The position numbers and the translations under genes were made by a program. From Pseudeuparius sepicola (taxonomy: Eukaryota > Arthropoda > Insecta > Coleoptera > Anthribidae): a DNA stretch of 64,000 nt. This document shows, piece after piece, positions 1-12,830 of this stretch (position 1 is the stretch's first letter; every line of letters starts with the position of its first letter). Location: assembly GCA_963920635.1 (NCBI GenBank), contig OY987298.1:33449787-33513786 (forward strand). The letters run 5' to 3'. The notes under the pieces were generated by a model. It was not told where the DNA came from and made no database searches. It was given only the letters and a program-made list of their open reading frames with translations.

Positions 1-1414
1 TTTCAGGGTAAATAAACGGAGCACATCTGTAGACTGTTCACACTTCTTAAAATTCAACTTTTCAAAAGAATAAAAACAAAAGAAAAGCCGCATGGCGAAC
101 TATGCACTTTTAAGTGATAAGATCTGTGCAATTTTTGATTTTTGGTAGTTTTTATTCCAAACACTTTTCTTTTCAGATAAACGTTCAATTGTTGTTAGAA
201 ATTACTTAAAACATGTTGTTGTTTGTGTTTAACTTATTATAATAAAAAACAACACAGAGTATTAAAATTTCACTTTTTATTCGTGCCGGTGAGTGTAAGT
301 ATCTTTATTTTTGAGCCAGTCGAGATAATTTAGTGAAATTTGGCAGACACGATACGTCTATAACCCGAATAGGGGCGGAGGTATGGATATTAAGAAAAGT
401 TATCTTCTAAAACAAATCTTAAGACCCTGTATAACGCAAACTCAAACATTGTTTTCGAATACAGCGATTTATTTTCTGCTAAAAACTATTCTTGACATTT
501 TCTCGTATCTGATATCGTTTCGGGATAAATTTGATTTTGTTTTTATTTATTTTACGAGTTCTTTATACTAAATGGAAATTTGCAAATAAAGTGAATCACC
601 CTGTATACAATCATGGGTTAAGTACAACATTTTTTTATTACTATACTTCATTTACGTTATAGAGCGTGCTTTCATCGGCGAGGAACCGCGCTGCTGTGGG
701 CCAAGCGGTCGTAAGCTCGGTAGATCCCACGTGCTGAACACAGGGAAGGACTCGCTCTGTTTAATTATTCGCCGAGTATGCTTATGCTGATATAACATAA
801 TTTACTTGATAGAAAAGTTTTGGGCGTAGCTTTAGTAGAAAACGTCAAGCTCAAGCTCAAATTAAAAGAGTGCAGATGAAAATATGTGGCACCACCAACC
901 AGCAATCCTTCTTAGAGAACTAAAAAAGTATCCGCGCTCTCTGCGTGATTCTTAGTGCTACCCTGTGAAATTCAGCCTTCGTGTGGTTTTGTTTACTATT
1001 ACTGACTTTATACAATTAATGGAGTATAGTAATAAGTGCCTATGTTTTTATTTGAATTTGTCCGAACCTGGGTTGGAAACAAAATACCTGGGCAATTTAA
1101 AATGTGGTTTTTTGGGGCCATCCTGTTCAAATATTGCTTAAAAACATTGTGTGTTATAAAAGATACTGCAATTTTAGCAAAATATCCTAGACATGGGTTC
1201 ACTTGGAACGATCCTTTTTCGTTATTCTTAAAAAAATCAAATTTAATTGCACCTTGTACCCTAAAACGATAAAATTCGGAACATTTGGGTTCTAGATGGC
1301 CTTGATTAATAAATATTTTCTCAAAATAAAACTAGTACTTTTTGAAATTTCGACTCTAAGAAGTGGTAGCAACTGGCCACAAGTTTATTTCTCAAAACAA
1401 GTGACATATATATA
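1..1414. other. AT-rich stretch without recognised gene
   Basis: No convincing exon on either strand. A GC-richer block at about 660-780 stands out from its surroundings but matches nothing I know. A transposon-type end (CACCCTGTATA) lies at 597-607. It may contain part of the unseen 3' half of the lipase intron. Confidence 0.4.
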
Positions 1415-2866
1415 TACAGGGTGTCCCGAAATTAGCCTGCTATAATTTATCAGCGTGTTCTACGACCTAAAAAAATGAAAAAAGTTCCTATAAATATGGC
1501 CTCAAAAATGCCCCCTAATGGGGCTATAGCCCCCGAAAGGGGCAGTTTCACAAACGGGTTTCTATAAATATTTCCAGAACGAACAAAGATAAAATTCTGA
1601 AATTTGGTATGTGATGTACCTGTGAGATTTGACATTTGCTAAGGTAGCGATAGTTAGACATTCTTAATCATAGGCGTCCTAAATGGGGGGTTAAGGGGTT
1701 AAAAATGCCCTAAATTTTTTGTGTGTGCTTTTTCCCCAAATTTATTGCAAAATTATAAAATTTCAGGGTATTCTACGAAAAAATTGTGCCTCTTGATGAA
1801 CTTTGATAGCGTGCACCGTTTTCGAGTAAAATCGTATTGAAATTTGTTTGCAGGGGGCCATGAAAATGTGTATTAGAAATTAGACTGCGATATTTTACCA
1901 GCTTGTTCTGCGACCCAAAAAAATGAAAAAGTTCCTATAAACATGGCCCCAAAAATGCCCCCTAAGAGGGCTATAGCTCCCGAAATCGACACTTTGGCAA
2001 ACGGTTTTTTCTAAATATTTACAGAACGAGCAAAGATAAAATTCTGAAATTTGGTATGTGACATACCTGGAAGAATAAATCATGAAAAAAGCACACAAAA
2101 AAGGATATTTTTAACCAATTGACCCCCCTTATTTGGGACGCCTATTATGAAGAATGTCAAACTATCTCTACCTCGGTAAACGTCAAATCTCACAGGTATA
2201 TCACACACCAAATTTTATTATATTATTATATTTATTATATTTTATAATTTTATCTTTGTTCGTTCTGAAAATATTTAGAAAAAACCGTTTGCTAAAGTGT
2301 CCATTTCGGGGGCTATAGCCCCCTTAGGGGACTCCTTTGAGGCCATGTTTATAGGAACTTTTTTCATTTTTCTGTACCAAAAAAGCTGGTGGTAAATTAT
2401 GGCAGGCTAATTTCTAAGGCATTTTCATGGCCCTCTGCAAAAAATTTTCAAAACGAGTTTACTCGAAAACGATGCATGCTATCGAAGTTCGACAAGAGCA
2501 CCTTTTCTTCGTAGAATACCTTCAACTTTCCTAATTTCGCAAGAAATCTGGAAAAAAGTATACAAAACAATTTTGGGGTAATTTTAACTCCTGAACCCCC
2601 CCATTTGGGACGCCTATGATTAAGAATGTCTATCGCTACCTGGGTAAATGTCAAATCTCACAGGTACATCACATACCAAATTTCAGAATTTTATCTTTGT
2701 TCGTTCTGGAAATATTTATAGAAACCCGTTTGTGAAACTGCCCCTTTCGGGGGCTATAGCCCCATTAGGGGGCATTTTTGAGGCCATGTTTATAGGAACT
2801 TTTTTCATATTTTTAGGTCGTAGAACACGCTGATAAATTATGGCAGGCTAATTTCGGGACACCCGT
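1415..2866. mobile_element. Palindromic foldback element with modular arms, TACAGGGTG type
   Basis: The left end TACAGGGTGTCCCGAAATTA is mirrored at the right end near 2847-2866 (one base lost in CACCCGTA). The whole element is one large inverted repeat centred near 2140. Each arm contains two direct copies of a roughly 150-200 bp module starting CAGCGTGTTCTACGACC (1450) and CAGCTTGTTCTGCGACC (1898), separated by about 440 bp; the opposite arm holds the mirror copies near 2240-2395 and 2680-2830. It has no coding capacity. It is probably a non-autonomous DNA element, lying outside the known lipase exons. Confidence 0.8.
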
Positions 2867-2993
2867 ATATGCCGACAATGTCTTTTTCGGAAATCTATTC
2901 AATAGGCATTGAAACCGACTCAGAAATAACAACTTCACGCTGATGATAAGTCCCGGAATGCATATTCGTTCAGTCAGCATACTACCTACTTAC

Positions 2994-5900
2994 TTGTGCT
3001 ATAGGCACGAGGGACGCGAAAGGCTTCATAATTGGCGCATCCATGTATTTCATATATGCCGACGTTGCCATACAGACTGCTATTTTGATTTTATCGGCCA
3101 CTTCCGGTCTAAGAGACGTGAGAGCGAAATAGGAAGTACCACCCGAGGAATGTCCGACATAGAAAACTTTCTTCTGGCCGGTTTTCTTGGTGATATAGTC
3201 CACGGTGGCGGGGATATCGTAAAGGCCAATGTCGTGCCAACTGCGGAAAACGAATAATATTATAACAAACCTCTTGCCTGCAAAGCCAAAACAGTACCTA
3301 CAGTGTGTCCCAATTTGATACTGGACACATCAGAACTATATTAGCATTTGCGCAAAAAAACCTAATGACGGCCATTGTGATAAATATTTTTAAATAATTT
3401 TTGTCTCAATTCAATATGTGAGTAAGTACTTAGATTAAAATTTGTATTGACCAAAAGTTTAAAATTATGTGGGTTGCTCGCTACAGATCGAAAAAAGCCA
3501 TTTTTTTTATAAAATGTCAAGTGTTTACGCGGCGAGCAGAATGCAGAGCCGGCTCTTCCCTCAGTCGAGTTTCCTGCATATTTTAGATCGGATCGCAAGC
3601 AGTATATTCTGTAAATTTATTTTGCTACTTAATTTAAGGAAATTTATAAAGATCCATGAAAGGTAAAAACACAATTTTTAGAACTAGTTCAGAATTACAA
3701 GCCACTGTGAATCTCATATTAGTCAGACCCTGGTAATCGATCGCAATGCGGTCATGTGACTTTGTTGATATCTATTGCCGCTGTAACTTGGATAGACTTT
3801 AGATACTAAAGCAGATCCTGATTTTTGAAAGTAACTAGATATGTATCTAGGTACATAAAAAGTATCTAGATACAGTATCTAGATACACTATCTAGATACA
3901 TGTATCTCGATACATTACATCACTGACAACAGTATATTTCATTACGAGTCTGGAAATAAGGATTTTTCCGTGCGCGTGTGACAAATCCTCAAAGTGACGG
4001 AAAAATCTATTTCTGGATGTGTAACGAACAATATATTTTTTTTACTACTGACCTGAGAAATCACCATTATTTACCTCATTCCTCTAATGAGAAGTAATAT
4101 TTCTCTACCTAGGTAAACAATGATAATAAAAAAATACCTAGGTAAATAATGAACAATTTTCTATGTGACATTTAAAGATTAGTGTTATTTTGTCAGCTTG
4201 ACAACTGAACTCCCAGGCTACTTGATATTTTGAAGTATTTGAAAAAAGCAAGAAATGACTAGAATATGGCAATATTTCAATGTTAGTAGTAAAAAAAATT
4301 CTATATACACTTCGGTTGAGAAGGCCATTATTTACCTTGCATAATATAAAAATCCTCGGGAAATAATGGCTCACTTCTCAACCTAGGTGTATAATGTACT
4401 ATTATTATAATTCTTTGAAAATGAAAACATAAAAACCAAATAAACTTGGAACATTTTTATTTTCGAAAATAAACAACGCTGATAATACAGTGTTTGGTAT
4501 GTATGATGCGTTTCCATGGTTACTCTAAAATTGTTTCAAAGTTATATGTTTTTTCTACTCCTATGCTAGTAACATACCTATTAAGTGACGGTTTAGGTTA
4601 TAAGTAAGTTCATTGTTACGAACACTGATACGTAATGACTGACACGTAATGATAATAATAGTATATTATACACCTAGGTTGAGAAGTGAGCCATTATTTA
4701 CCAAGCATTTTTATATCCTGAGGCGCGTAGCGCCGAAGGATATAATATGCGAGGTAAATAATGGCCTTCTCAACCGAAGTGTATATAGAGTTTTTTTTAC
4801 TACTAACATTGAAATATTGCCATATTTTAGTTTATTTTAGTCATTTCTCGCTTTTTTCAAATACTTCGAAATATCAAGTAGCCTGGGAGTTCAGTTGTCA
4901 AGCTGATAAAATGACACTAATCTTTAAATGTCATATAGAAAATTTTTCATTATTTACCTAGGTATTTTTTTTATTATCATTATTTACCTAGGGTGAGAAA
5001 TATTACTTCTCATTAGAGGAATGAGGTAAATAATTTAAAATTAAATTAAAACGCAATTATCACGGGTGCCTTGTTAGCGCGGCATCCGCGTCACCATAGC
5101 AACTAACCAACATACTAATTGTTGCCTGACATATTAATCAGAAGTATAGTTTATCTATTATAATAGTTTTTCTTTCGTCGAAGAAAAATTATAATACAAA
5201 ACTCGAGTTGTAAGCTTATTACATACTCGTGGAATTACAGCACTCGTCGCTGCGCGGCTCGTGCGCAACTTTTCCACTCATACGTAATAAGCTGTTTACA
5301 ACTCTCGCTATGTAATATACTATTAAATTAGTCTGTCAGATGATAAGGTGGATAAAACGCCAAAAAATATTATAGAAATGTATCTAAATATTCTAATACG
5401 AAGACTTTCTTAAATTTAGTTTACTTTATTGTATACATATTTCTATTCGGTATTTTTATTCAGTGCATTACTAATAGAGATGAAAATTAGGTGCTTTCAA
5501 AGAAGTATAATAAAAAATGATAAATAATTTTCTAGAGAGATAATCGCAAAGCAACAAACCGACCTTGACAAATTGTCGAAAACAGAAATCAACTTTAATC
5601 ATATCTACCGAATCATTATTGTTTAAGGTATTTTTACCTGAAGTTCCAAAACTCCTGGTCTGTGTCCCAATTATACTTTACGTGGCCTCCGGAGAACCAT
5701 CCTCCCCTGGCGTTCAGCAGCCACACGTCAAAGCCATTGTCTGCCAAATAGTATACCAAAGCCCTGCCAGCTCCTAGCACAGTAAAATGGTCAGGGGTTC
5801 CACCCATGCCATGAAGGATAAGGACGGCACTGCGATTAAATCTATTTTGCGGTTGAATTCTGCCATAAGGGACGCGGTGTGCCTGTAGAATGTAGCCGTC

Positions 5901-8900
5901 CTCGGTTACGATCTTGTGGATTTCCACGGGATAGCCGTATTTGCGCATAACCTGTCGCTGGAATAGCAAACAGATTTTTTTTTTCTATTAAAAGCTTTGT
6001 TTTTTTTATTAAGCAATTTACAATATAAAATGGTGACAAAAATTGGGTGAACAAAAACCCATTTTTTTATTTTATTTTTTAATATACCTGGGTACCCAAC
6101 AAAGCTTACATAAAAAAACTAATTGTTTCTTTGTTCAAAAACATAACAGAATAATATATCAGCACAGAATAAATAGCTTGCTATTACTCGTTAGTCTGTG
6201 ATATCAGTCAACGATAACAGTCTGTTCATAAATTACGGGACGTGTATTACGGTTTGTGTTTTTTCCATTAAGTGAAAAGGGCCTGTTAGATATCACAGGA
6301 GATAATATTTCAACATGAATTTTTTATAGTTCATAGTCTCTTCATATATCCGGGAACACACTGTAAATTCAAGGTATTGCTCTTTACCTGTGTAACTTAG
6401 ACATGGCCAATAAGAATGTTATTCTTATTTTTCGAGGTTCTGTATGCTCCATAAGTTATGCCAGGTTTTTCTGAAACACCCTGTATAATATGATCCTACG
6501 TGTATATTAAACACTGGCATATCGCATTTTTACGTAAAACCGGAATTATACTCCAGTCTGAATAAAATAGAAAGTAGGTCAGTCTTGCGCAATGCGGCAT
6601 TTGGATCGATGATCAAAAACAGAGTTGCCAAACGTGGCATATAAAGCTTTCTTTCCACGTCGAAATATAATCCATAACCCGCGATTTCTGATCACCTGCC
6701 TGGTTGATATGGCAACCTCGAATTCCAGGTTCTCCTTCTGTCAGCTCTAGCGCCTCTGATTGGCTTAAAGGCCGAGCGCGCCAAATATCTATTTTTAGAG
6801 GGTCCGCAATCCATGGGCGCATCACGTCGCGAATACCTTCTCCCGTGCATACTGAAAACCGCGGTTTTTCATTACTGCAGGGGGCGAGTGCTGTAGATTG
6901 TGCCACCTTATTTCGGAGTGTTTATTGTAATAATTATACGTTAAAAATGCAGGAAACACCTTCATTTAGGCCATTTAGGGAATTTTAAACAATATGCGGA
7001 CGCCCATGGTGGCTTTCATAGAAATAATCTTTCTATTTTATCAAGACTGAAGTATAGGTAGGTATATTACGAAATTAGTGGCATAAAATTAGTTTTACGG
7101 CATTATTTTCATCAAAAATATAACGTGAAAGCATCAAACTTTACAATGCATGCATTAATTCCACGACATTGAAAACAATTTCGCGACACGCGTGATTTTT
7201 TATTTCACCGTGTAAACGCGACGCGAACGCGAACGCAAAACTATACTAAAATCGAGCAATCCTTACGCCTGGCGTAAATATAAAACCACGTGGTCAATGA
7301 CGTCCCGCGATTGGTCGGTAGGCTATAAAATTTCACCCGACTCGGCAACAGAGACGTACTCGATCGCAAAAGTGTAGTTATGCGGTTTTATCATGTTGTT
7401 TTCAGCTATTTAGACACTGTCACAAATAATTTTATCGATGTTTTGAGCCATTTTAATTAAGCCAATAATTTTGTTCCGAAATATTTTGGTTATTATAAAA
7501 CAACAATTAAATAAAGGTCGTGCCTCAGTGCGGCTCTGGAGAATATCTAAACGCACCTGCTCTTGTTTACGCCAGGCGTAAGAGTTGCTCGATTTTAGTA
7601 TAGTGTCGCAAATGCGCCTGTGCTAAGTAAACATCATGATGTCAGTGATATTATGTCACTGTCACGGTTATTGTTTTCACGAAACAAGTTTGACAGGTCG
7701 TTCCATCAAGCTTCTTGAAAATTATTTCATCATGCACGAAACAAATTTACCTAGTAGATAATGTAATTCCGGCTAAAGAGCACAAAAATTCCAGGCAACC
7801 CCGACGACACTAAAATGCAAATGGCTGATGCATTGTTTGCTTTTATCACGTTGCCAATAATTTAATTACAATAATATTAAGGTATTAAAAACTACAAGTA
7901 TCAATATACTTACATCTACTTTATCTTTCTTTGTCAGTTTGCCAAGCACTAAATTATTATTACTTAGATATAAATAGCCATCAGGTAAAGGTAACGATTC
8001 CATATTGATAATAAGTGCCACTTCTGTAAAATCACTAAGACAAATGGCTCAAGAACGGAAATGAAAACATTGGAGCATTGGACACAGTAAAGTAGTTCAC
8101 CCGACAGCGACAATCGGTTGATTATCTCGGGGTTAGGTACATCCAAAATTACGAATTTCTGTACCGAGTGGCAACATCGGGTGTCACTTACCTATACTAT
8201 ATGCATCCGGGGTCGGGGACACACTGTATAATTATTATATTTCCATGCCTTTAATTTTAAGTTTTTTATTATTCATCTTGCTAAATAAATCTCAAAAAAT
8301 ATATAATTAAAAATTCTTACTCATTTTTTGCTATACCTACGCAGAAGCCCTGCAAAAAGCTGGTGCGTCTATTGGCGTAGGGTCACTTGGAAATATCTCG
8401 AGAAATATGTATTTTTAGGACTTTACTCTAAAAAATCCTTTTTTTAATGGGCTAGCTTTGTGTAAAAACATATTCGGGATCCATGGCCTACTTTCTGATA
8501 TATTTTGAAAAACTCGAAAATTGTCGAAATACTCTTTGCCGAAATACACTACTTTGTTAATTCAAGAGTTACCGAAAAAGTTTCTTAATAAAATCTTGTG
8601 GACAAAACTGATTGCTTTAAGCCTACTCTATCAGAATTTGAAAAAATACCGCGATTTAGTCGGTGCTCTCTTGGGACTTAAAAAAGTTGAGCAGGCAAAT
8701 AAATTTTACGCCCTTTCCATCGATATATCATAAGCGCTACATATCTCTTGCGTAGAAGGTTTTTCAAAATGCTCTGAAAGTTTAATTAAATAAACTGCAT
8801 TTATCGATTTAGGTAATTAATTTAACAGCACACTGCGTTACAAATCTTTGAAATTTACCGCTAGGATCTATCTAAGCGCCTTCTGTCGATCAAATCGATA

Positions 8901-9415
8901 AATTGTAAGTCATTGTAGTATATTAAACCGAGCTTTTACAAAGCCTTCTAACTTTTCAATGTATTTTCTCAAAAAATTAAAAAATAGCACAAAAAGTTGG
9001 GCGCCGTTCCCTTGGAAAATACCCTGGCCCATGCTCCATTCTACACTCGCTGGGATTACGAAGGTTTTCTATAGGATTCCGAGTAGATTCTTCTATGGTA
9101 GTAGGTATTTACTAAATACAGGGACAAATGCTATTCAAATTGCACCCAGAAAAAACTCTGGTCTATAGCCGCAAATGGCAACGAAGGGTGAGAGATATTA
9201 ATATTATTATTACATATTACTATTAAAAGTGTTATTATACTGGACTCGCAGACTTTCGTAATGGCCTGCTAGTGCAGTAATATCTATTGTGTACTTACAA
9301 GTGTCAAGAAGGAATCAGGGTGTCTGTAGAACTTCATCTTCAATAACCTATCTAATTGTGAACTGCCCAGCTGGAGGAGCAGAAACAGGGTAGCTATTAT
9401 ACTTAAACACTTCAT
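2994..9415 (-). CDS. Acid/neutral (lysosomal-acid-lipase-like) lipase, 5' three exons, 3' end missing
   Basis: Exons on the minus strand: 9299-9415, 5638-5957 and 2994-3240, phases 0, 2 and 0, each with GT donor and AG acceptor; 228 codons in total. Residues 1-20 (MKCLSIIATLFLLLQLGSSQ) look like a signal peptide. Exon 2 has the lipase N-terminal region (YGYPVEIHKIVTEDGYIL), the oxyanion LHG near residue 88 and LNARGGWFSGGH, which matches the family's LGNARGNxYSRxH. Exon 3 carries the nucleophile elbow GHSSG (Ser about 177) followed by TSYFALTSLRPE. The family hydrolyses acyl esters and is secreted or lysosomal; digestive or fat-body use is inference. The family is about 400 residues, so the lid, Asp and His exons are absent; I found none in 1-2993, so they probably lie left of the window. 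Introns 1 and 2 are filled with repeats. Confidence 0.9.
3834..3930. repeat. Cluster of TATCTAGATA palindromes at a hAT-like end
   Basis: About six copies of a (G)TATCTAGATAC-type 12-mer within 90 bp, some degenerate (TATCTAGGTAC, TATCTCGATAC), in lipase intron 2. The block ends at CATTACATCACTG, which read on the minus strand is CAGTGATGTAATG, the layout of a hAT terminal inverted repeat with subterminal motifs. The matching other end was not located. Confidence 0.5.
4066..5034. mobile_element. Palindromic MITE in lipase intron 2
   Basis: Inverted arms 4066-4407 and 4646-5034 with about 240 bp between them. Ends read ATTATTTACCT and AGGTAAATAAT. The motif TATTTACCTAGGT recurs several times in both arms. 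Around 4720-4740 there is a small GC-rich hairpin (GGCGCGTAGCGCC). No coding sequence. Confidence 0.75.
5193..5312. repeat. Imperfect hairpin, GAGTTGTAAGCTTATTAC type
   Basis: GAGTTGTAAGCTTATTACAT near 5204 pairs with TACGTAATAAGCTGTTTACA near 5282, leaving a GC-richer loop (CGTCGCTGCGCGGCTCGTGCG). It resembles a small palindromic transposon remnant in lipase intron 2. Confidence 0.45.
6000..9298. other. Lipase intron 1: mixed transposon fragments
   Basis: Contains a TIR element (7238-7604), transposon ends such as CACCCTGTATA (6478) and a piece at 9040-9185 that recurs at 59750-59855 (shared GCCGCAAATGGCAACGAAG). The open frames at 6613-6988 have no recognised homology and sit in a GC-richer block; I do not call them genes. 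Confidence 0.5.
7238..7604. mobile_element. Short TIR element (about 365 bp)
   Basis: The terminal repeat beginning ACTATACTAAAATCGAGCAA on the left is mirrored as TTGCTCGATTTTAGTATAGT on the right. A second palindrome, TTACGCCTGGCGTAAA, lies just inside each end. No coding sequence; non-autonomous DNA transposon. Confidence 0.7.
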
Positions 9416-11659
9416 ATTTCCTAGTTTGTCGACTTAAAACTGTATAAAAATTAACAATAAGTATGTGTGGATCTACACGATCCTGAAACCATTAAAGTTA
9501 TGAAATATGCTGATCTTCGAATTTAAATTAGCGAGATCAATGACGTTCATGGGTTAAGTATTAATAACTTTAGCGGGAAATTAGAAACAGGGCGGTACTT
9601 ATATTTTTTCCGGGCCACCCTGTAAAAAGTTTATTAATCTTGCGATTTGTCCAGGATTTTTTTAAATTGTAGAACTTGAACTTGACAAACTACATTTTTG
9701 AGCAAAAATGACATCTTTCATACAAAATCTAACGCCTACTATGCCAGTTTCTAGAGCAAAATTAACATTAGCGATTTTTTTTGTAAAACATATGTGCACG
9801 GTGCATGCCACTGGATTCAGCAGCCCTCAGAACGGGCCTGTACCAAGGTTTACCAAAAAATTTCAAGTAATAACAGTTTTGTAGAAATATTTAAAATCCA
9901 CATTTATTTTCAAAAATGCATAGCTAGTCACGAAAAAAAAAACAAATAAAATTAAACTTCCACAATTTGGTGATACCATGGATTATGTTGTAAAACTGTC
10001 TGAATTGCTCGTCCGACTGTAAATTTCTTTGATTTAGAAAACCATCAAGTTTGTCATTATTGCATCAGGGAATTTTGAAGTGCTTTTTAACCTTTTAAAT
10101 CGTAAAATCGCTAGTTTGTGCCAGCTGAATTTTTTTTTAAATTGGTATGTAATATAATGACAAAATTCATAGTTTTCTTAGCTTGAATATAGTTTTTTTT
10201 TTCAATTGTCCATTAGTTCTATACAAACAATGTTTTACTTTGATATGACTAATACCTATTTACATTTATATTTCTTTATTTTTATTATAAATAAATTACA
10301 AAATAAACAATTTCTTATCAAAAGTTAAAAGATTCTCCCGCTACATCCCTGTCTATTGATCAAATTTTCTTGGGTACTATAGCATTGAATTTGCTAATAA
10401 TATTTAACATTATGTCTGCTACCAAAATATTTTGAGAACAAAACAAATTTGTGCGAACCCATATTCTCATATTATTAAACTGTTTATAAAATTCTATAAA
10501 AAAAGTTTTTTCTAAATACATGACATGTGTTACACAATAATTACACTTCTTCACCCTGGGAAGATTAAGTGTCTTAGTGATTTACCACAACGCACTTGCA
10601 CAGACTTGCAGAGACAGACATCCAGGAATGTACCGTTAATTAGGGGCGCTATACCAACAATAACAATACCAACTATCGTTGATCTTCAGGATTGCCGTGC
10701 AGAATTTCCTGGGTATTGTCGGGATGCCTTGCCGGACTCGGGACCACGAATGGTCGAGCTGCGTCCTGTAGCAAAGATACTAAACTGCTAGCAAATCAAG
10801 CTGTGCATTCCTCGACCTCGAATCTCTTGCTGTTGAGTGCTCACAATAATAAATTGTGCGGCACTGGAACATATTATGTCAGGAATGTTTTAGCTAAGAA
10901 ATATTTTAGCTAAGCACTTTCCTAATTTATACAGGTGTTCTCTCGACCATGGGAAATACCTAAAGTTAAAGCGGAGAATAGCTAAGTGAAAGTAGTCTGA
11001 ATTTGAATATACGAGTTTAGTACGTACCAGTACAAGAGTCTTTATACTGCTTAGCCTGTAGCCTACTGTAATTACAAGAAATAATTCTTTAGGTGGCGAT
11101 AGCCAAGACAAATACCCACATGCGCTGACAACTTTTATTTTGGTGATTTTTGGAATAATTAGAGGTAAGTTGAAATCTGATTAAAAATATAATATAATAC
11201 CTAAATTATAAAATCGACTGAGTTACAGCTGGTTATTGGAGAAGTATTTTTAGTGACACATATGCTGTGAGATAAATTAAAATAGTTTGTTTACTCGACG
11301 AGGACCATAATCCCGCATTGGTATTGTTAAAAGGTAAATATATTCTCCCCCGCCAATTATGCCTTATAAGAGGATACTCGACCAGGCATGAATATATTAA
11401 AGGTGCCTGAACCAGAGAAAATAGGAGCACAGAAGAAAAATAGAGATAATTGTGATTTATACTCACCGCAAGTTATTTGGTCCTACTTTCATCGTGTCGT
11501 ATGAACTTGCTCGGACGCACGTGCACACCCGAAGAAGATAATGACAGAAGAGAGAACTCGCTGTAAAGCAATCTCTTTTACACAATGGCGAACTGAGTAG
11601 CTCACATAGGGGTCTAATTTAGGAACCTACTGCAAAGCAACCTCTTTTACGCAATGGCG
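9416..11659. other. Upstream of lipase; no recognised gene
   Basis: Probable lipase 5' flank, followed by AT-rich sequence. Around 10530-10900 is a GC-richer block with an 88-codon plus-strand frame of unknown meaning. A direct repeat (AAAGCAA, CTCTTTTAC, CAATGGCGAA) occurs near 11565 and 11633, about 69 bp apart. Confidence 0.4.
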
Positions 11660-12190
11660 AATAGCTTAGATAGCCGTAGGGATCAGAGAAGACTGATCCA
11701 GAAATATTGAATAAGAAAAATATTGAAGGAAAACCTTTGAAACAAACTGCCCTTGATGTCGGGGTGTTTAAATAGGTAGGTATCTCTTTTTATTGGAAGC
11801 AAGAGTTTCTCACAAAGGACCTCGCAAACTACCTAGGGGGAAATTGCATTTCGGTCGAAACTCCTAAAAATTTGAGAAAAGTTAGATCAAATGGGAAGGG
11901 ACAACAGCTGCAAATAATTCTAGAAGGTCTTCGTTAAGAAGTACGTGAAAAAAGGAACCGAAGGTTTGAGAGTGAAAACAGCTATACATACGATGAGTTT
12001 CGCGCTTTATATCCAATAACTAAACAACAATTCGCGGATTTAATCTCTTTTTATAGAAGGAAGGAGACAGATATAATATATATAAAAGATCTATGTTTAT
12101 TATGCAAGTTGAGACAAGGTTTGAGCGATGATTTTCTATGTGTGTTATATTCATATACTGTTCCCGGCAAGCTACCAGTCTTTGCAATAG
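11660..12190 (+). pseudogene. DDE (Harbinger-like) transposase relic
   Basis: Frame-shifted plus-strand coding remains. Readable blocks include YTYDEFRALYPITKQQFADL (near 11985-12045) and LCLLCKLRQGLSDDFLCVLY (near 12090-12150). The block LCKLRQGLSDDFL is characteristic of the N-terminal part of insect DDE-superfamily (Harbinger-like) transposases. At least two frame changes and stops separate the blocks, and the catalytic part is missing where the next elements start. Confidence 0.6.
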
Positions 12191-12250
12191 ATATAACATG
12201 TATTTTTTTTATAGATATAACATTTATTTTCGTATGCGATACTACATAGA

Positions 12251-12587
12251 ATAAACTGGTCAATTGACTTACCTTAAGGAAAATTGAACCATATTATATG
12301 AGTATTGCCGTTCTCGAATTACAAAATAATCACTTGTAGTAGCAATTTTTCCAGCTCGGCCAGCACGAAAATTAAAAGCAAAACACTCCCCGACTCCCCA
12401 CTCTCCGCCCCTACCTCCGCCAACCTTGATCACCTCATCGCGGCTCGTCACTGCAATTTACGCAGCTGATCCCGATCGGTGCAGTGGGAGGGGTGAAGAA
12501 CAAAGGGCGGGTTTGTAATTCTTCTAACGGCAATACTCATATAATATGGTTCAATTTTCCTTAAGGTAAGTCAATTGACCAGTTTAT
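12251..12587. mobile_element. MITE with 62-bp identical terminal inverted repeats
   Basis: Positions 12251-12312 and 12526-12587 are exact reverse complements, starting ATAAACTGGTCAATTGACTT. The 337-bp element has a GC-rich interior (12355-12500). Its subterminal block GCCGTTCTCGAATTACAAAA is repeated directly next door at 12603 and inverted at 16520, so it is related to the larger neighbouring element. The identical TIRs suggest recent activity. Confidence 0.8.
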
Positions 12588-12830
12588 TATATTTCGTATT
12601 GCCGTTCTCGAATTACAAAATAATCACTTGTAGATGTTTAAAGAAAACCGATCTGGGATTATGTTATAAATTTATTCCCAAAGAAAAATTTAAACAAAAA
12701 AATACCTTTACAACTATGTTCCAATATTGTAAATATGTAATAGGAATGTTATTTTGCCCACTTCCTTCAGTGTTAGGGAGTGGTGTACGTTATAATAGAT
12801 CATTAACAACAACTGATCTTACTTAAGTTA

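Noticed and set aside
663..780. GC-rich block as a SINE or promoter
   Set aside because: No A or B box, target duplication or transcription signal could be identified.
6613..6988. Overlapping open frames on both strands as a gene
   Set aside because: They arise from a GC-richer block with few stops; no conserved motif or splice context.
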